A program made the position numbers and the translations under genes. Source: an uncultured Clostridia bacterium (GTDB taxonomy: Bacteria; Bacillota_A; Clostridia; Christensenellales; CAG-138). From it: DNA of 14,715 nt. Location: positions 1 through 14,715 of the forward strand of contig CAMYWS010000013.1 of NCBI GenBank assembly GCA_947302865.1. The letters run 5' to 3'. This document shows, piece by piece, positions 6,072-12,904 of this stretch; within the stretch, counting starts at the first letter, position 1, and every line of letters begins with the position of its first letter. The notes below the pieces were generated by a model that was not told the origin of the DNA, did not search any database, and worked only from the letters and a program-made list of their open reading frames with translations.

Positions 6072-7066
6072 AAAAAATCATCTCTTTGCTGTTGGTACTG
6101 ACGCTCGTGCTGAGCATCTTTGTCGCCTGCAATGCCGCACAAAAACCGGAAGAAACTGCGAACGAACCCGAACAGACGAACGAAGCGCCAGCGGAACCCG
6201 TGCGCGTCGCCGCGCTTGCGGGTCCGACCGGCGTGGGACTTGCATATATGATGCAGGATATGCAGGATCGCTACAACGTGGAGCTGTTCACCGCGCCGGA
6301 TCAGGTCACGGCAAAGATCGTCAACGGCGAAGTGGATATCGCGGCGGTGCCGATCAACCTTGCTTCCGTGCTGTACAAGAAGACCGAAGGCAAGATCAAG
6401 GTGATCGCGATCAACACGCTCGGCGTACTGTATGTTCTGGAAAACGGCAATACGATCAACAGCATTGCGGACCTTGCCGGAAAGACGATCTGGTCTACGG
6501 GCGAAGGCAGCACGCCGGAGTACATTCTGAATTATCTGCTTGACGCAAACGGTCTGACCGATTCCGTAACGGCAGAGTACATTGCGGACAATGCGGAGCT
6601 GATCGCGAAGCTCGCGGACGGCAGTGCGGAGGTCGCCCTTTTGCCGGAACCGCACGTTTCGATCGCAACGGCACAGAACGAGAATGTCCGCGTCGCGCTG
6701 AAGGTCAACGATCTGTGGGCAGAGAAAAACGATACGGAGCTTGTGCAAGGGGTCTACATCGTACGCACGGATTATCTTGCGGAGCATAAGGCGGAGGTCG
6801 ACGCATTCCTGAAGGATGCAGAAACTTCGGCAAAGAAGGTCGTGACGGAAGAAGACGCTGCCGCGGTCGTCGTTGCGCAGGGGATCATCGGCAAAGAGCC
6901 GATCGCAAAGCGCGCGATCCCGAACTGCAACATCGTACTGATCACCGGCGCACAGATGAAAGCAAACGTATCCGCCATGCTGAAAGTACTGTTTGACGCC
7001 AACCCGAAATCGGTCGGCGGCGCGATGCCGGACGATGATTTCTACTATGCGGCCGATCCTTCTTAA
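6068..7066 (+). CDS. ABC importer solute-binding lipoprotein (NrtA/SsuA/TauA-like)
   Basis: The protein has 332 residues. Residues 1-20 are a lipoprotein signal (MKK, then a leucine-rich core) ending FVA-C21, a slightly atypical lipobox with F at -3. An acidic, proline/glutamate-rich linker (about 24-45) follows. The mature domain has the two-lobe fold of the nitrate/sulfonate/taurine (NMT1-like) binding proteins: AALAGPTGVGLAYM near the N-terminus, then AKIVNGEVDIAAVPINLAS, an ADLAGKTIW hinge segment, and LADGSAEVALLPEPHVSIA. These folds deliver small anions or amines such as nitrate, sulfonates or pyrimidine precursors. The ligand here cannot be read from the sequence. The ATG overlaps the regulator stop by four bases, with GGAGG at 6053-6057. 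It overlaps the permease gene by 20 bases. Confidence 0.9.
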   Translation: MKKIISLLLVLTLVLSIFVACNAAQKPEETANEPEQTNEAPAEPVRVAALAGPTGVGLAYMMQDMQDRYNVELFTAPDQVTAKIVNGEVDIAAVPINLASVLYKKTEGKIKVIAINTLGVLYVLENGNTINSIADLAGKTIWSTGEGSTPEYILNYLLDANGLTDSVTAEYIADNAELIAKLADGSAEVALLPEPHVSIATAQNENVRVALKVNDLWAEKNDTELVQGVYIVRTDYLAEHKAEVDAFLKDAETSAKKVVTEEDAAAVVVAQGIIGKEPIAKRAIPNCNIVLITGAQMKANVSAMLKVLFDANPKSVGGAMPDDDFYYAADPS

Positions 7067-7799
7067 GATCCTGAAAGCCGTCGTCCCGATCGCGGTATAT
7101 ATTCTTATCTGGCAGCTGCTGTCGATGCTTGTCGGCAGCAGACTGCTTCTTTTGCCTTCGCCGCTTGATACGCTGCATGCAATGAGAGATATTGTCGTTT
7201 CGGAAGCCGGATGGCGCTCGATCGGAATGACGGTGCTGCGGATCCTCTGCGGCTTTTTTCTGGGCTGTGCGGTCGGCGTTGTACTTGCGGTGCTGACATC
7301 GCATTTTCGCGCATTTGACTGGCTGCTAAAGCCTTTGCGCTCACTCATCAAAACGACGCCGATCACATCCTTTGCACTGATTCTGCTTATTTCGGTCGTG
7401 TCCGGCGTCGTTCCTGTCGTTGTCGCTATGATTGTCGTTGTACCGATGATCTGGCAGACGACCGAAGAGGCGATCAGAAACAGGAGCGTACAGCTTGCCG
7501 AGATGGCTGAAATTTACCTGCGTCCGTGGCAAAAACTGCGTTACGTTTCCTTGCCGCAGATATTGCCGCAGTTCTTCGCAAGCGCTTCAACGGCGCTCGG
7601 CTTTGCATGGAAAGCGGTTATCACCGCGGAGATCCTCGCACTTCCGAAACTCGGTATCGGCAGGCAGATGCAGTTCCACAAGATCCACATCGAGATCCCG
7701 GAATTGTTTGCATGGACGCTGCTGGTTATCATCCTGTCCGTTGCGCTCGAATATGCGTTCCGGTTTGTGTTGAAGAAAGCGGGGCGGAAATATGATTGA
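7047..7799 (+). CDS. ABC importer permease (NrtB/SsuC-like)
   Basis: From 7047 this is a 250-residue inner-membrane protein with about six hydrophobic segments: 10-29, 62-84, 105-134, 178-197 in part and 219-240 are clear. The cytoplasmic EAA loop that docks the ATPase is AEMAEIYLRPWQKLRYVSLPQI (151-172), typical of the BPD_transp_1 family. The frame is open further upstream to ATGs at 7035 and 6993, which would extend it into the binding-protein gene. I prefer MRPILLKILK at 7047 because the hydrophobic N-terminus follows directly, although none of the candidates has a good ribosome binding site. Coupling to the upstream gene by the 20-base overlap is likely. It overlaps the ATPase gene by 8 bases. 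Confidence 0.9.
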   Translation: MRPILLKILKAVVPIAVYILIWQLLSMLVGSRLLLLPSPLDTLHAMRDIVVSEAGWRSIGMTVLRILCGFFLGCAVGVVLAVLTSHFRAFDWLLKPLRSLIKTTPITSFALILLISVVSGVVPVVVAMIVVVPMIWQTTEEAIRNRSVQLAEMAEIYLRPWQKLRYVSLPQILPQFFASASTALGFAWKAVITAEILALPKLGIGRQMQFHKIHIEIPELFAWTLLVIILSVALEYAFRFVLKKAGRKYD

Positions 7800-8343
7800 G
7801 ATCCGGAATCTGTCGGTAAAACTCGGCGAAAAGATCATATTTAAAGATTACGACGTAACATTTCCCGATAAAGGCGTCGTCATGATCTCCGGCGAATCCG
7901 GCATCGGCAAAACGACGCTGTTGCGCGTTTTGTGCGGGCTGCAGAAACCGGACGGGGGAAGGATCGCGGGACTTGCACATCGTAAAATCTCTTTCGCGTT
8001 TCAGGAGCCGCGTCTGCTGGACCATCTGACCGCGCTTGAAAACGTCGCGCTTGTTTCCGACCGGACGACTGCCGAAAAGCTGCTCCGTGAACTGAATATG
8101 GAGAACGAACTGCACATGAAAGCAGGCAAGCTTTCGGGCGGGCAGAAGCAGCGCGTTTCGCTTGCCCGCGCATTTGCGTTTTCAAACGACGTTGTATTGC
8201 TGGACGAACCATTTGCAGGTCTTGACGACCGGAACAGGCAGAAGGCGGCGGGACTGATCCGAACCGCGCACCTTGCAGTCATCGTTTCACACGAAGCAAA
8301 AGACGCGGAATTGCTTTCTGTTGACGAAAAAATACAGCTTTGA
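7792..8343 (+). CDS. ABC importer ATPase, compact (NrtD/SsuB-like)
   Basis: This ATP-hydrolysing subunit energises the importer. At 183 residues it is shorter than the usual 240-260, yet all catalytic motifs are present: Walker A GESGIGKT (34-41), Q-loop Q71, signature LSGGQKQRVSLARA (114-127), Walker B VVLLDEP (134-140), D-loop GLDD (143-146) and switch histidine H167. The shortness comes from a trimmed helical region and loss of the C-terminal extension after the switch histidine. It is probably functional. The ATG overlaps the permease stop by 8 bases, with GGGGCGG just upstream. No terminator follows; a new promoter begins two bases after its stop, so some readthrough into the next genes is expected. 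Confidence 0.93.
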   Translation: MIEIRNLSVKLGEKIIFKDYDVTFPDKGVVMISGESGIGKTTLLRVLCGLQKPDGGRIAGLAHRKISFAFQEPRLLDHLTALENVALVSDRTTAEKLLRELNMENELHMKAGKLSGGQKQRVSLARAFAFSNDVVLLDEPFAGLDDRNRQKAAGLIRTAHLAVIVSHEAKDAELLSVDEKIQL

Positions 8344-8344
8344 C

Positions 8345-8373
8345 TTGCACTTTTTCCGCATATATGTTATGAT
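8345..8373 (+). promoter_or_regulatory. Sigma-A promoter of the hydrolase/NagB-like pair, extended -10
   Basis: TTGCAC (8345-8350), a 17-base spacer and TATGAT (8368-8373), with TG at 8365-8366 giving an extended -10. The start site is expected near 8380, about 24 bases before the ATG at 8404. It begins immediately after the ABC ATPase stop codon. Confidence 0.8.
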
Positions 8374-8393
8374 ACAATATCAATATTATGCGG
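8356..8393 (+). repeat. Inverted repeat spanning the -10 box and the ribosome binding site
   Basis: CCGCATA (8356-8362) is a perfect complement of TATGCGG (8387-8393) across 24 bases. The right arm covers the first two bases of the GGAGG ribosome binding site (8392-8396). The left arm lies upstream of the predicted start site, so the pair can only form in RNA that reads through from the ABC operon. It could alternatively be an operator. Confidence 0.45.
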
Positions 8394-8403
8394 AGGAATG
8401 CAT

Positions 8404-9342
8404 ATGGGTATTGTCGTTCGGGATAAAAAGTTCCCTTCTGCGACCGGGATCTGCGACGTTCGCTACCGGATCTGGGCACCGGATGAACCGCGCGCATGCA
8501 TACAGATCATTCACGGCATGGCCGAACACATTGAACGGTATCATGAATTCGCGATGTTTTTGGCCGAGAACGGATTCCTTGTGTTCGGTATGGATCTTCC
8601 GGGGCATGGCAGGTCGATCGGAAAGGATCAGCCGAAGGGCTTTTTCGGCGACAAGGACGGCTGGGACAATCTGATCAAAGACAATAAAACCATGCATGAC
8701 GCGGTCATGAAGGAGCATCCTTCCGTGGCGTGTATTCTGTTCGGTCATTCAATGGGAAGCTTCCTTGCAAGGACGTATGCCGGTCGGATGGGCGTTGATT
8801 TTGATGCGTTCATTTTCTCGGGTACAGCAGGCGCAAACCCCGCACTTCCGATCGCGAAAATGATTGCAAAGAGCGCGATCAAAAAGGGCAAGGGAAGACA
8901 GCCCAACGAACAGCTCAACAAGCTCGGATTCGGAGGATACAATAAAAAGTTCAAGGATCCGAGAACGGATTTCGACTGGCTTTCCCGCGATACCGCCAAT
9001 GTCGACCGCTATATTGAAGATCCGCTTTGCGGATTTGTGTTTACGTCATGCGCGTTCTATGACATGTTCTCGGGCCTCGGCGAGGTTTCCAACCTCAACT
9101 GGGCAAAGCGTGTTCCGAATCGTCCGATCTTTCTGCTTTCCGGCGCAAATGATCCGGTCGGCGCGATGGGCAAAGGCGTCAAACAGGTCAATCAATGGCT
9201 TTTGAAGAGCGAGCACAAGGTAACGATGAAACTGTATCCGGAAGGCCGGCATGAAATGCTGAACGAAACGAACAAAAAGGAAGTATACGGCGACGTACTT
9301 CTGTTCATCGAGACCGTGTGTACAGCTGGGGAAAAAGAATGA
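8404..9342 (+). CDS. Alpha/beta hydrolase, serine aminopeptidase S33 / monoacylglycerol lipase-like
   Basis: This 312-residue cytosolic alpha/beta-hydrolase belongs to the family of monoacylglycerol lipases and lysophospholipases. It has the oxyanion HGMAEH (37-42), DLPGHGRS (64-71), the nucleophile elbow GHSMGS with S116, acid D250 (SGANDPVG) and base H283 (EGRHEML), so a complete triad is visible. The cap region (about 140-230) carries a basic patch (KKGKGR). A likely substrate is a short- or long-chain ester of glycerol or a lysophospholipid, but this subgroup is poorly predictive. An ATG at 8398 is only one base from the GGAGG; the in-frame ATG at 8404 is spaced 7 bases from it and is the better start. 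No signal peptide is present. The stop overlaps the next gene's ATG (ATGA). Confidence 0.92.
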   Translation: MGIVVRDKKFPSATGICDVRYRIWAPDEPRACIQIIHGMAEHIERYHEFAMFLAENGFLVFGMDLPGHGRSIGKDQPKGFFGDKDGWDNLIKDNKTMHDAVMKEHPSVACILFGHSMGSFLARTYAGRMGVDFDAFIFSGTAGANPALPIAKMIAKSAIKKGKGRQPNEQLNKLGFGGYNKKFKDPRTDFDWLSRDTANVDRYIEDPLCGFVFTSCAFYDMFSGLGEVSNLNWAKRVPNRPIFLLSGANDPVGAMGKGVKQVNQWLLKSEHKVTMKLYPEGRHEMLNETNKKEVYGDVLLFIETVCTAGEKE

Positions 9343-10004
9343 GTATTCTGATTTACCGCGACGCGAAAACCGTGGGCGTCTGTGCTGCGACCATGATCGC
9401 CGCGCAGATCCTCGCCGAACCGAACTGCGTGATCGGCGTGGATTATCATGAAACGCTGCTGCCGGCATTCGATTCGCTCTCCGCGATGACGGAAAACGGA
9501 CTTTTGGGGTGGAACGATACGAAAATCTATCAGCTGTTTGAGTTCCTTCCCGACGAAAGCGGGGAACAGCGGATCGCAAATCTGCTCGGCAAAGCGCTGT
9601 TTGCGAAAACGGACATCAGCGAGAAACAGTACGCAGTCCCGTTTTCTGTCGAGCATACGCCGGAGGATACGGCGGCGATGTTCGAGCAGTCGGTCCTTGA
9701 GGACGGAGGACTGGACGCCGCGCTGATCGCGGTCCGTCACGACGGAGCGCTGCTGATGAACCGGAACGCGGATCGGGATCCCGAGACGCATGTGGAAGCG
9801 ACGGACGGCGACGGATTCATCACTGCGGGGCTGAACGTTCTGATGCAATGCAGGCATCCGATCGTCATAGCGACCGGCAAAAACGCGTCCGAGGCGGTGC
9901 GGACGATGCTGAAGGGCAATCTTACGGGATCGCCGCTTGCGGCATTGCGGCTTCATCCCGGCGCAACGTTTGTATTAGATGAAGATGCGGCAGAATTGCT
10001 GTGA
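9339..10004 (+). CDS. NagB/glucosamine-6-phosphate deaminase-fold protein, probably catalytically inactive
   Basis: The 221-residue protein follows the NagB (glucosamine-6-phosphate isomerase) pattern along its length: an N-terminal strand with a VGVCAATMIAAQIL helix, and a C-terminal ATGKNASEAVRTML / SPLAALRLHPGATFVLDEDAA block typical of NagB. The catalytic positions do not fit. The LATGSTP sugar-phosphate loop is replaced by IGVDYHETLLP. The NMDEY segment reads QLFEF, so the catalytic Asp becomes F67. The DGHIAFNE segment reads DGALLMNR (135-142), so the ring-opening His becomes Ala and the Glu becomes Arg. I infer a pseudo-enzyme, perhaps binding a sugar phosphate as a sensor, or an enzyme with other chemistry. 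An in-frame ATG at 9318 exists, but 9339 starts at the ATGA overlap with the hydrolase stop and has GGGGAAAAA before it. Confidence 0.82.
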   Translation: MSILIYRDAKTVGVCAATMIAAQILAEPNCVIGVDYHETLLPAFDSLSAMTENGLLGWNDTKIYQLFEFLPDESGEQRIANLLGKALFAKTDISEKQYAVPFSVEHTPEDTAAMFEQSVLEDGGLDAALIAVRHDGALLMNRNADRDPETHVEATDGDGFITAGLNVLMQCRHPIVIATGKNASEAVRTMLKGNLTGSPLAALRLHPGATFVLDEDAAELL

Positions 10005-10043
10005 TTCTTTTGAAATGATAGAGACAGATTAGGAGGAAAACAT

Positions 10044-10784
10044 ATGTCCGGACATTCCAAATGGGCAAACATTAAGAACAAAAAAGAAAAAACCGACGCA
10101 CAAAAGGGTAAGATATTTACGAAGATCGGTCGAGAGATCGCCATTGCCGTGAAAGAAGGCGGCGGCGCCGATCCCGCGAACAACTCCAAGCTTCGCGACG
10201 TCATCGCAAAAGCAAAAGCCGCCAACATGCCGAATGACAACATTGCGCGTTCGATCAAGAAAGCAAGCGGCGACGGTAACAGCGTCGATTACGAAGAAGT
10301 CGTATACGAAGGATACGGCCCCGGCAATATTGCGGTCATCGTGAACGTTCTGACGGACAACCGCAATCGTATTGCGGCAGAGATGCGTCATATCTTTTCC
10401 AAGAGCGGCGGCAATATGGGCGCGTCCGGTTCCGTTGCGTGGATGTTTGATAAGAAGGGCCTGATCGTGATCGAGCGCACCGCGCTGATGGATGAGGACG
10501 AGGTCATGATGCAGGCGCTGGACGCCGGCGCGGAGGACTTTGTCGCGCAGGATGACGCGTTCGAAGTTTACACGGCGCCCGCGGATTTCTCGGCGGTTCG
10601 CGAGGGACTGGAAGCACTCGGATTTACGTTCATCTCCGCGGAGATCGGACAGATCCCGAAAAACACCACGAACATCACCGATCCCGAAACGATCGAGAAG
10701 ATCGAACGGTTCCTGGAGCGTCTGGATGATAACGACGACGTGCAGGAAGTGTTCCACAACGGCGTTTGGGAAGAAAAAGAATAA
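10044..10784 (+). CDS. yebC: YebC/PmpR family protein
   Basis: This 246-residue protein is the normal size for the YebC/TACO1 family and starts with its hallmark MSGHSKWANIKNKK. Other family signatures are the KIFTKIGREI helix, the IAKAKAANMPNDNI segment, the YEGYGPGN motif (about 89-96) and the NRNRIAAEMRHIFSKSGGNMG block. The family was long annotated as transcriptional regulators (PmpR). Recent work on YebC-type proteins links them to relief of ribosome stalling at proline-rich stretches. Which role applies here cannot be decided from sequence. AGGAGG at 10031-10036 lies 7 bases before the ATG. A weak promoter-like TTGCTG-17-TAGAGA (9996-10024) overlaps the end of the preceding gene; I would not rely on it. 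Confidence 0.97.
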   Translation: MSGHSKWANIKNKKEKTDAQKGKIFTKIGREIAIAVKEGGGADPANNSKLRDVIAKAKAANMPNDNIARSIKKASGDGNSVDYEEVVYEGYGPGNIAVIVNVLTDNRNRIAAEMRHIFSKSGGNMGASGSVAWMFDKKGLIVIERTALMDEDEVMMQALDAGAEDFVAQDDAFEVYTAPADFSAVREGLEALGFTFISAEIGQIPKNTTNITDPETIEKIERFLERLDDNDDVQEVFHNGVWEEKE

Positions 10785-10834
10785 TCATCGGTTCTACACA
10801 GTAAGTATTACAGAATGGAAAAGGAGGTTCTATC

Positions 10835-11191
10835 ATGGCGATTTCTGTCGTGAATGAAATGGGAACTGTTTCCGTTTCGGAAGATTTGATCGCTACGATT
10901 GCCGGATATGCCGCGGTTGAAAACTACGGGATCGTCGGCATGTGCGCCAGAAGCACAGGCGATGCGATCGTTGAACTGTTCGGAAGAGAAAACATGCAGA
11001 AAGGCGTTCTGGTCGAAAAAGTCGACGATTCTCAGGTCGATATCTCACTGCACGTTGCGCTCCAGTACGGTGTATCTCTGCCTGCAGTTTCGCAAAATAC
11101 CAAACAGAACGTTCGCTATCGGGTCGAGGACCTGACCGGAGTTTCTGTCCGCTGCGTGAATATTTTTGTGGAAAGTATTCGCGTTCAGTAA
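10835..11191 (+). CDS. Asp23/Gls24 family envelope stress response protein (YloU-like)
   Basis: The 118-residue protein matches the Asp23/Gls24 (DUF322) fold: GTVSVSEDLIATIAGYAAVENYGIVGM near the N-terminus and VDISLHVALQYGVSLPAV then QNVRYRVEDLTGVSVRCVNIFVESI at the C-terminus. Such proteins are small, abundant and lie near the membrane in Gram-positives, with links to envelope stress; a biochemical activity is not established. A perfect AAGGAGG at 10821-10827 lies 7 bases before the ATG, suggesting high translation. The position directly before fakA matches the yloU-yloV order of Bacillus and supports the assignment. It is separated from yebC by 50 bases with no clear terminator, so all may be co-transcribed. 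Confidence 0.93.
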   Translation: MAISVVNEMGTVSVSEDLIATIAGYAAVENYGIVGMCARSTGDAIVELFGRENMQKGVLVEKVDDSQVDISLHVALQYGVSLPAVSQNTKQNVRYRVEDLTGVSVRCVNIFVESIRVQ

Positions 11192-11214
11192 GCGAATCTC
11201 GGAGGGTTTGAGCG

Positions 11215-12870
11215 TTGAACATTCATAGCATCAGCGGCGCGCTGTTACGTGACCTGTTTCTGGGCGGCGCAGCCAATCTGGAAAAGAATAAAGCATATAT
11301 CGATTCGCTGAATGTATTTCCCGTTCCTGACGGAGATACCGGCACGAATATGTCTATGACCATGCAGGGAGCGATCAAGGACCTGCGTTCGATGCCTGAT
11401 ACTGTTACGGTCGGTGCGGTGATGGACGCGGTCTCGATCGGCGCGCTGAAAAACGCGCGCGGCAACTCCGGCGTTATCCTGTCGCAGCTGTTCCGCGGAT
11501 ATCAGCAGGCATGCAAGGGTCAGACGGAGATCGACGTCACGGTTCTTGCCGACGCGTTTGAGACCGGTACGAACGCAGCGTATAAAGCTGTCCTGCGTCC
11601 CAAAGAAGGAACGATTCTGACCGTTTCGCGTATGATCTCGCAGGCGGCGCTTGCGCTTGTCAAGAAGAAGAAAAGCGTTACGCTGGAAGAGTTTATCGAT
11701 CATATCCTTACGGTCGGACAGGAAGCGCTTGACAATACGCCGAATCTGCTTCCCGTTCTCAAGGAAGCCGGCGTCGTGGACAGCGGCGGTTTCGGACTTC
11801 TGACGGTATATCGCGGATTCAAGGCGGTCCTCGAGGGCGAGGATCTTCCCGATCTCGAAGAGGACGTTAAGGATACGGACGAGGAAAAGCCGGAAGAAGG
11901 CGCAAACCTTGATCATTTCTCGACGGAGGATATCGAATTCGGGTACTGCACGGAGTTCTTCATCGTTCGCCTTGTCGACGGGTTTTCAGACGACGACCTT
12001 GAAAAGCTGCGCGATCATCTTGTGCGGGTTGGCGATTCCGTCGTAGTCGCGGCGGGAGACGATTTCGTCAAGGTACACGTCCATTCGAATTGCCCCGGCA
12101 AGATCCTGCAGTTTGCCATGCGCTACGGCGAGCTTGATCGGCTCAAGATCGAGAACATGCGCGAACAGAACCGCCAACTCATCGAACAGAAAAAGCGGAA
12201 CCAGAAGGAATACGGGCTCATCGCTGTAAGCGCGGGAGACGGCATTGACGACATCTTCCGCAATTTTTCGGTCGATCGCATCATTTCCGGCGGTCAGACA
12301 ATGAATCCGAGCATCGACACGATCGTAAATGCCGTTGGGCAGTGCAACGCAAGGAACGTGTTCGTTCTTCCGAACAACTCCAATATCATTCTTGCGGCGC
12401 AGCAGGCACAGAATCTGTGCTCTTGCAACGTGATCGTTCTCCCGACAAAAACGATTCCGCAAGGGATCGCCGCCGCGATGGCGTTCAATCCGGATCTGTC
12501 GCTCGATGATAATAAGGAAAACATGCAGGAAGCCGTCAACGAAATCGTTTCCGGCGCAGTCACCTACGCGATCCGTGAAACGCATTACAACGGCAATGAG
12601 ATCAAAGAAGGCGACATCATCGGCCTCGTCGACAACGATATCGCAGCCGTTTCGACAAACGTCAATGAAACAGTCGAAAAGATCGTCCGTAGCATGATCG
12701 AAAAACGCGATATCGAGGATCCGATCGTGAACCTGTACTTCGGCGATGCGGTCGAGGAAGAGGACGCGATCGCGCTTTCGGAACATCTGCAGGATCTGTT
12801 CGAGGACGCAGAGTTTATCGTCGCAAGAGGCGGACAGCCGCTGTACTACTATTATCTTTCTGTTGAATGA
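11215..12870 (+). CDS. fakA: Fatty acid kinase, catalytic subunit FakA (YloV, DAK2 family)
   Basis: FakA phosphorylates fatty acids held by FakB, making acyl-phosphate for phospholipid synthesis. The 551-residue size is typical. The N-terminal DhaL-type kinase domain (about 1-200) has the metal/nucleotide motif FPVPDGDTGTNM (35-46; D39, D41), ARGNSG (81-86) and VDSGGFGLL (188-196). A charged linker follows (about 207-235). The middle domain has GYCTEF (C245) and VHVHS (H288, H290), which resemble the zinc ligands reported for S. aureus FakA. The C-terminal domain (about 330-551), thought to bind FakB, ends RGGQPLYYYYLSVE. The start is TTG at 11215, chosen because GGAGGG (11201-11206) lies 8 bases upstream and MNIHSISGALLRDLFLGGAANL matches the family's N-terminus. 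No fakB is in the window. A hairpin with the recG ribosome binding site follows. Confidence 0.96.
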   Translation: MNIHSISGALLRDLFLGGAANLEKNKAYIDSLNVFPVPDGDTGTNMSMTMQGAIKDLRSMPDTVTVGAVMDAVSIGALKNARGNSGVILSQLFRGYQQACKGQTEIDVTVLADAFETGTNAAYKAVLRPKEGTILTVSRMISQAALALVKKKKSVTLEEFIDHILTVGQEALDNTPNLLPVLKEAGVVDSGGFGLLTVYRGFKAVLEGEDLPDLEEDVKDTDEEKPEEGANLDHFSTEDIEFGYCTEFFIVRLVDGFSDDDLEKLRDHLVRVGDSVVVAAGDDFVKVHVHSNCPGKILQFAMRYGELDRLKIENMREQNRQLIEQKKRNQKEYGLIAVSAGDGIDDIFRNFSVDRIISGGQTMNPSIDTIVNAVGQCNARNVFVLPNNSNIILAAQQAQNLCSCNVIVLPTKTIPQGIAAAMAFNPDLSLDDNKENMQEAVNEIVSGAVTYAIRETHYNGNEIKEGDIIGLVDNDIAAVSTNVNETVEKIVRSMIEKRDIEDPIVNLYFGDAVEEEDAIALSEHLQDLFEDAEFIVARGGQPLYYYYLSVE

Positions 12871-12879
12871 CGGAGCATG

Positions 12880-12900
12880 AGCCGCCGAAAGGCGGCTTTT
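12880..12900 (+). terminator. GAAA-loop hairpin with T-run; its 3' arm holds the recG ribosome binding site
   Basis: AGCCGCC (12880-12886) pairs with GGCGGCT (12891-12897) around a GAAA tetraloop, followed by TTTT (12897-12900). It looks like an intrinsic terminator after fakA but sits only four bases before the recG ATG. The best ribosome binding site for recG, AAGGCGG (12889-12895), starts in the loop and fills the 3' arm, 9 bases from the ATG. The element may act as attenuator or translational gate rather than as full terminator. Confidence 0.65.
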
Positions 12901-12904
12901 CTGT

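Noticed and set aside
6062..7366. 434-residue open frame on the - strand opposite the binding protein and permease genes
   Set aside because: The + strand genes have clear family motifs and overlapping junctions. The - strand translation is arginine/histidine-rich with no recognisable domain, as expected from a mirrored frame in GC-rich codons.
8344..8403. Terminator for the ABC operon
   Set aside because: The inverted repeat here has a 24-base loop and no following T-tract, so it does not qualify as an intrinsic terminator.
9996..10024. Promoter-like TTGCTG-17-TAGAGA before yebC
   Set aside because: The -10 match is poor (three of six) despite a TG upstream. It is too weak to call without start-site data.
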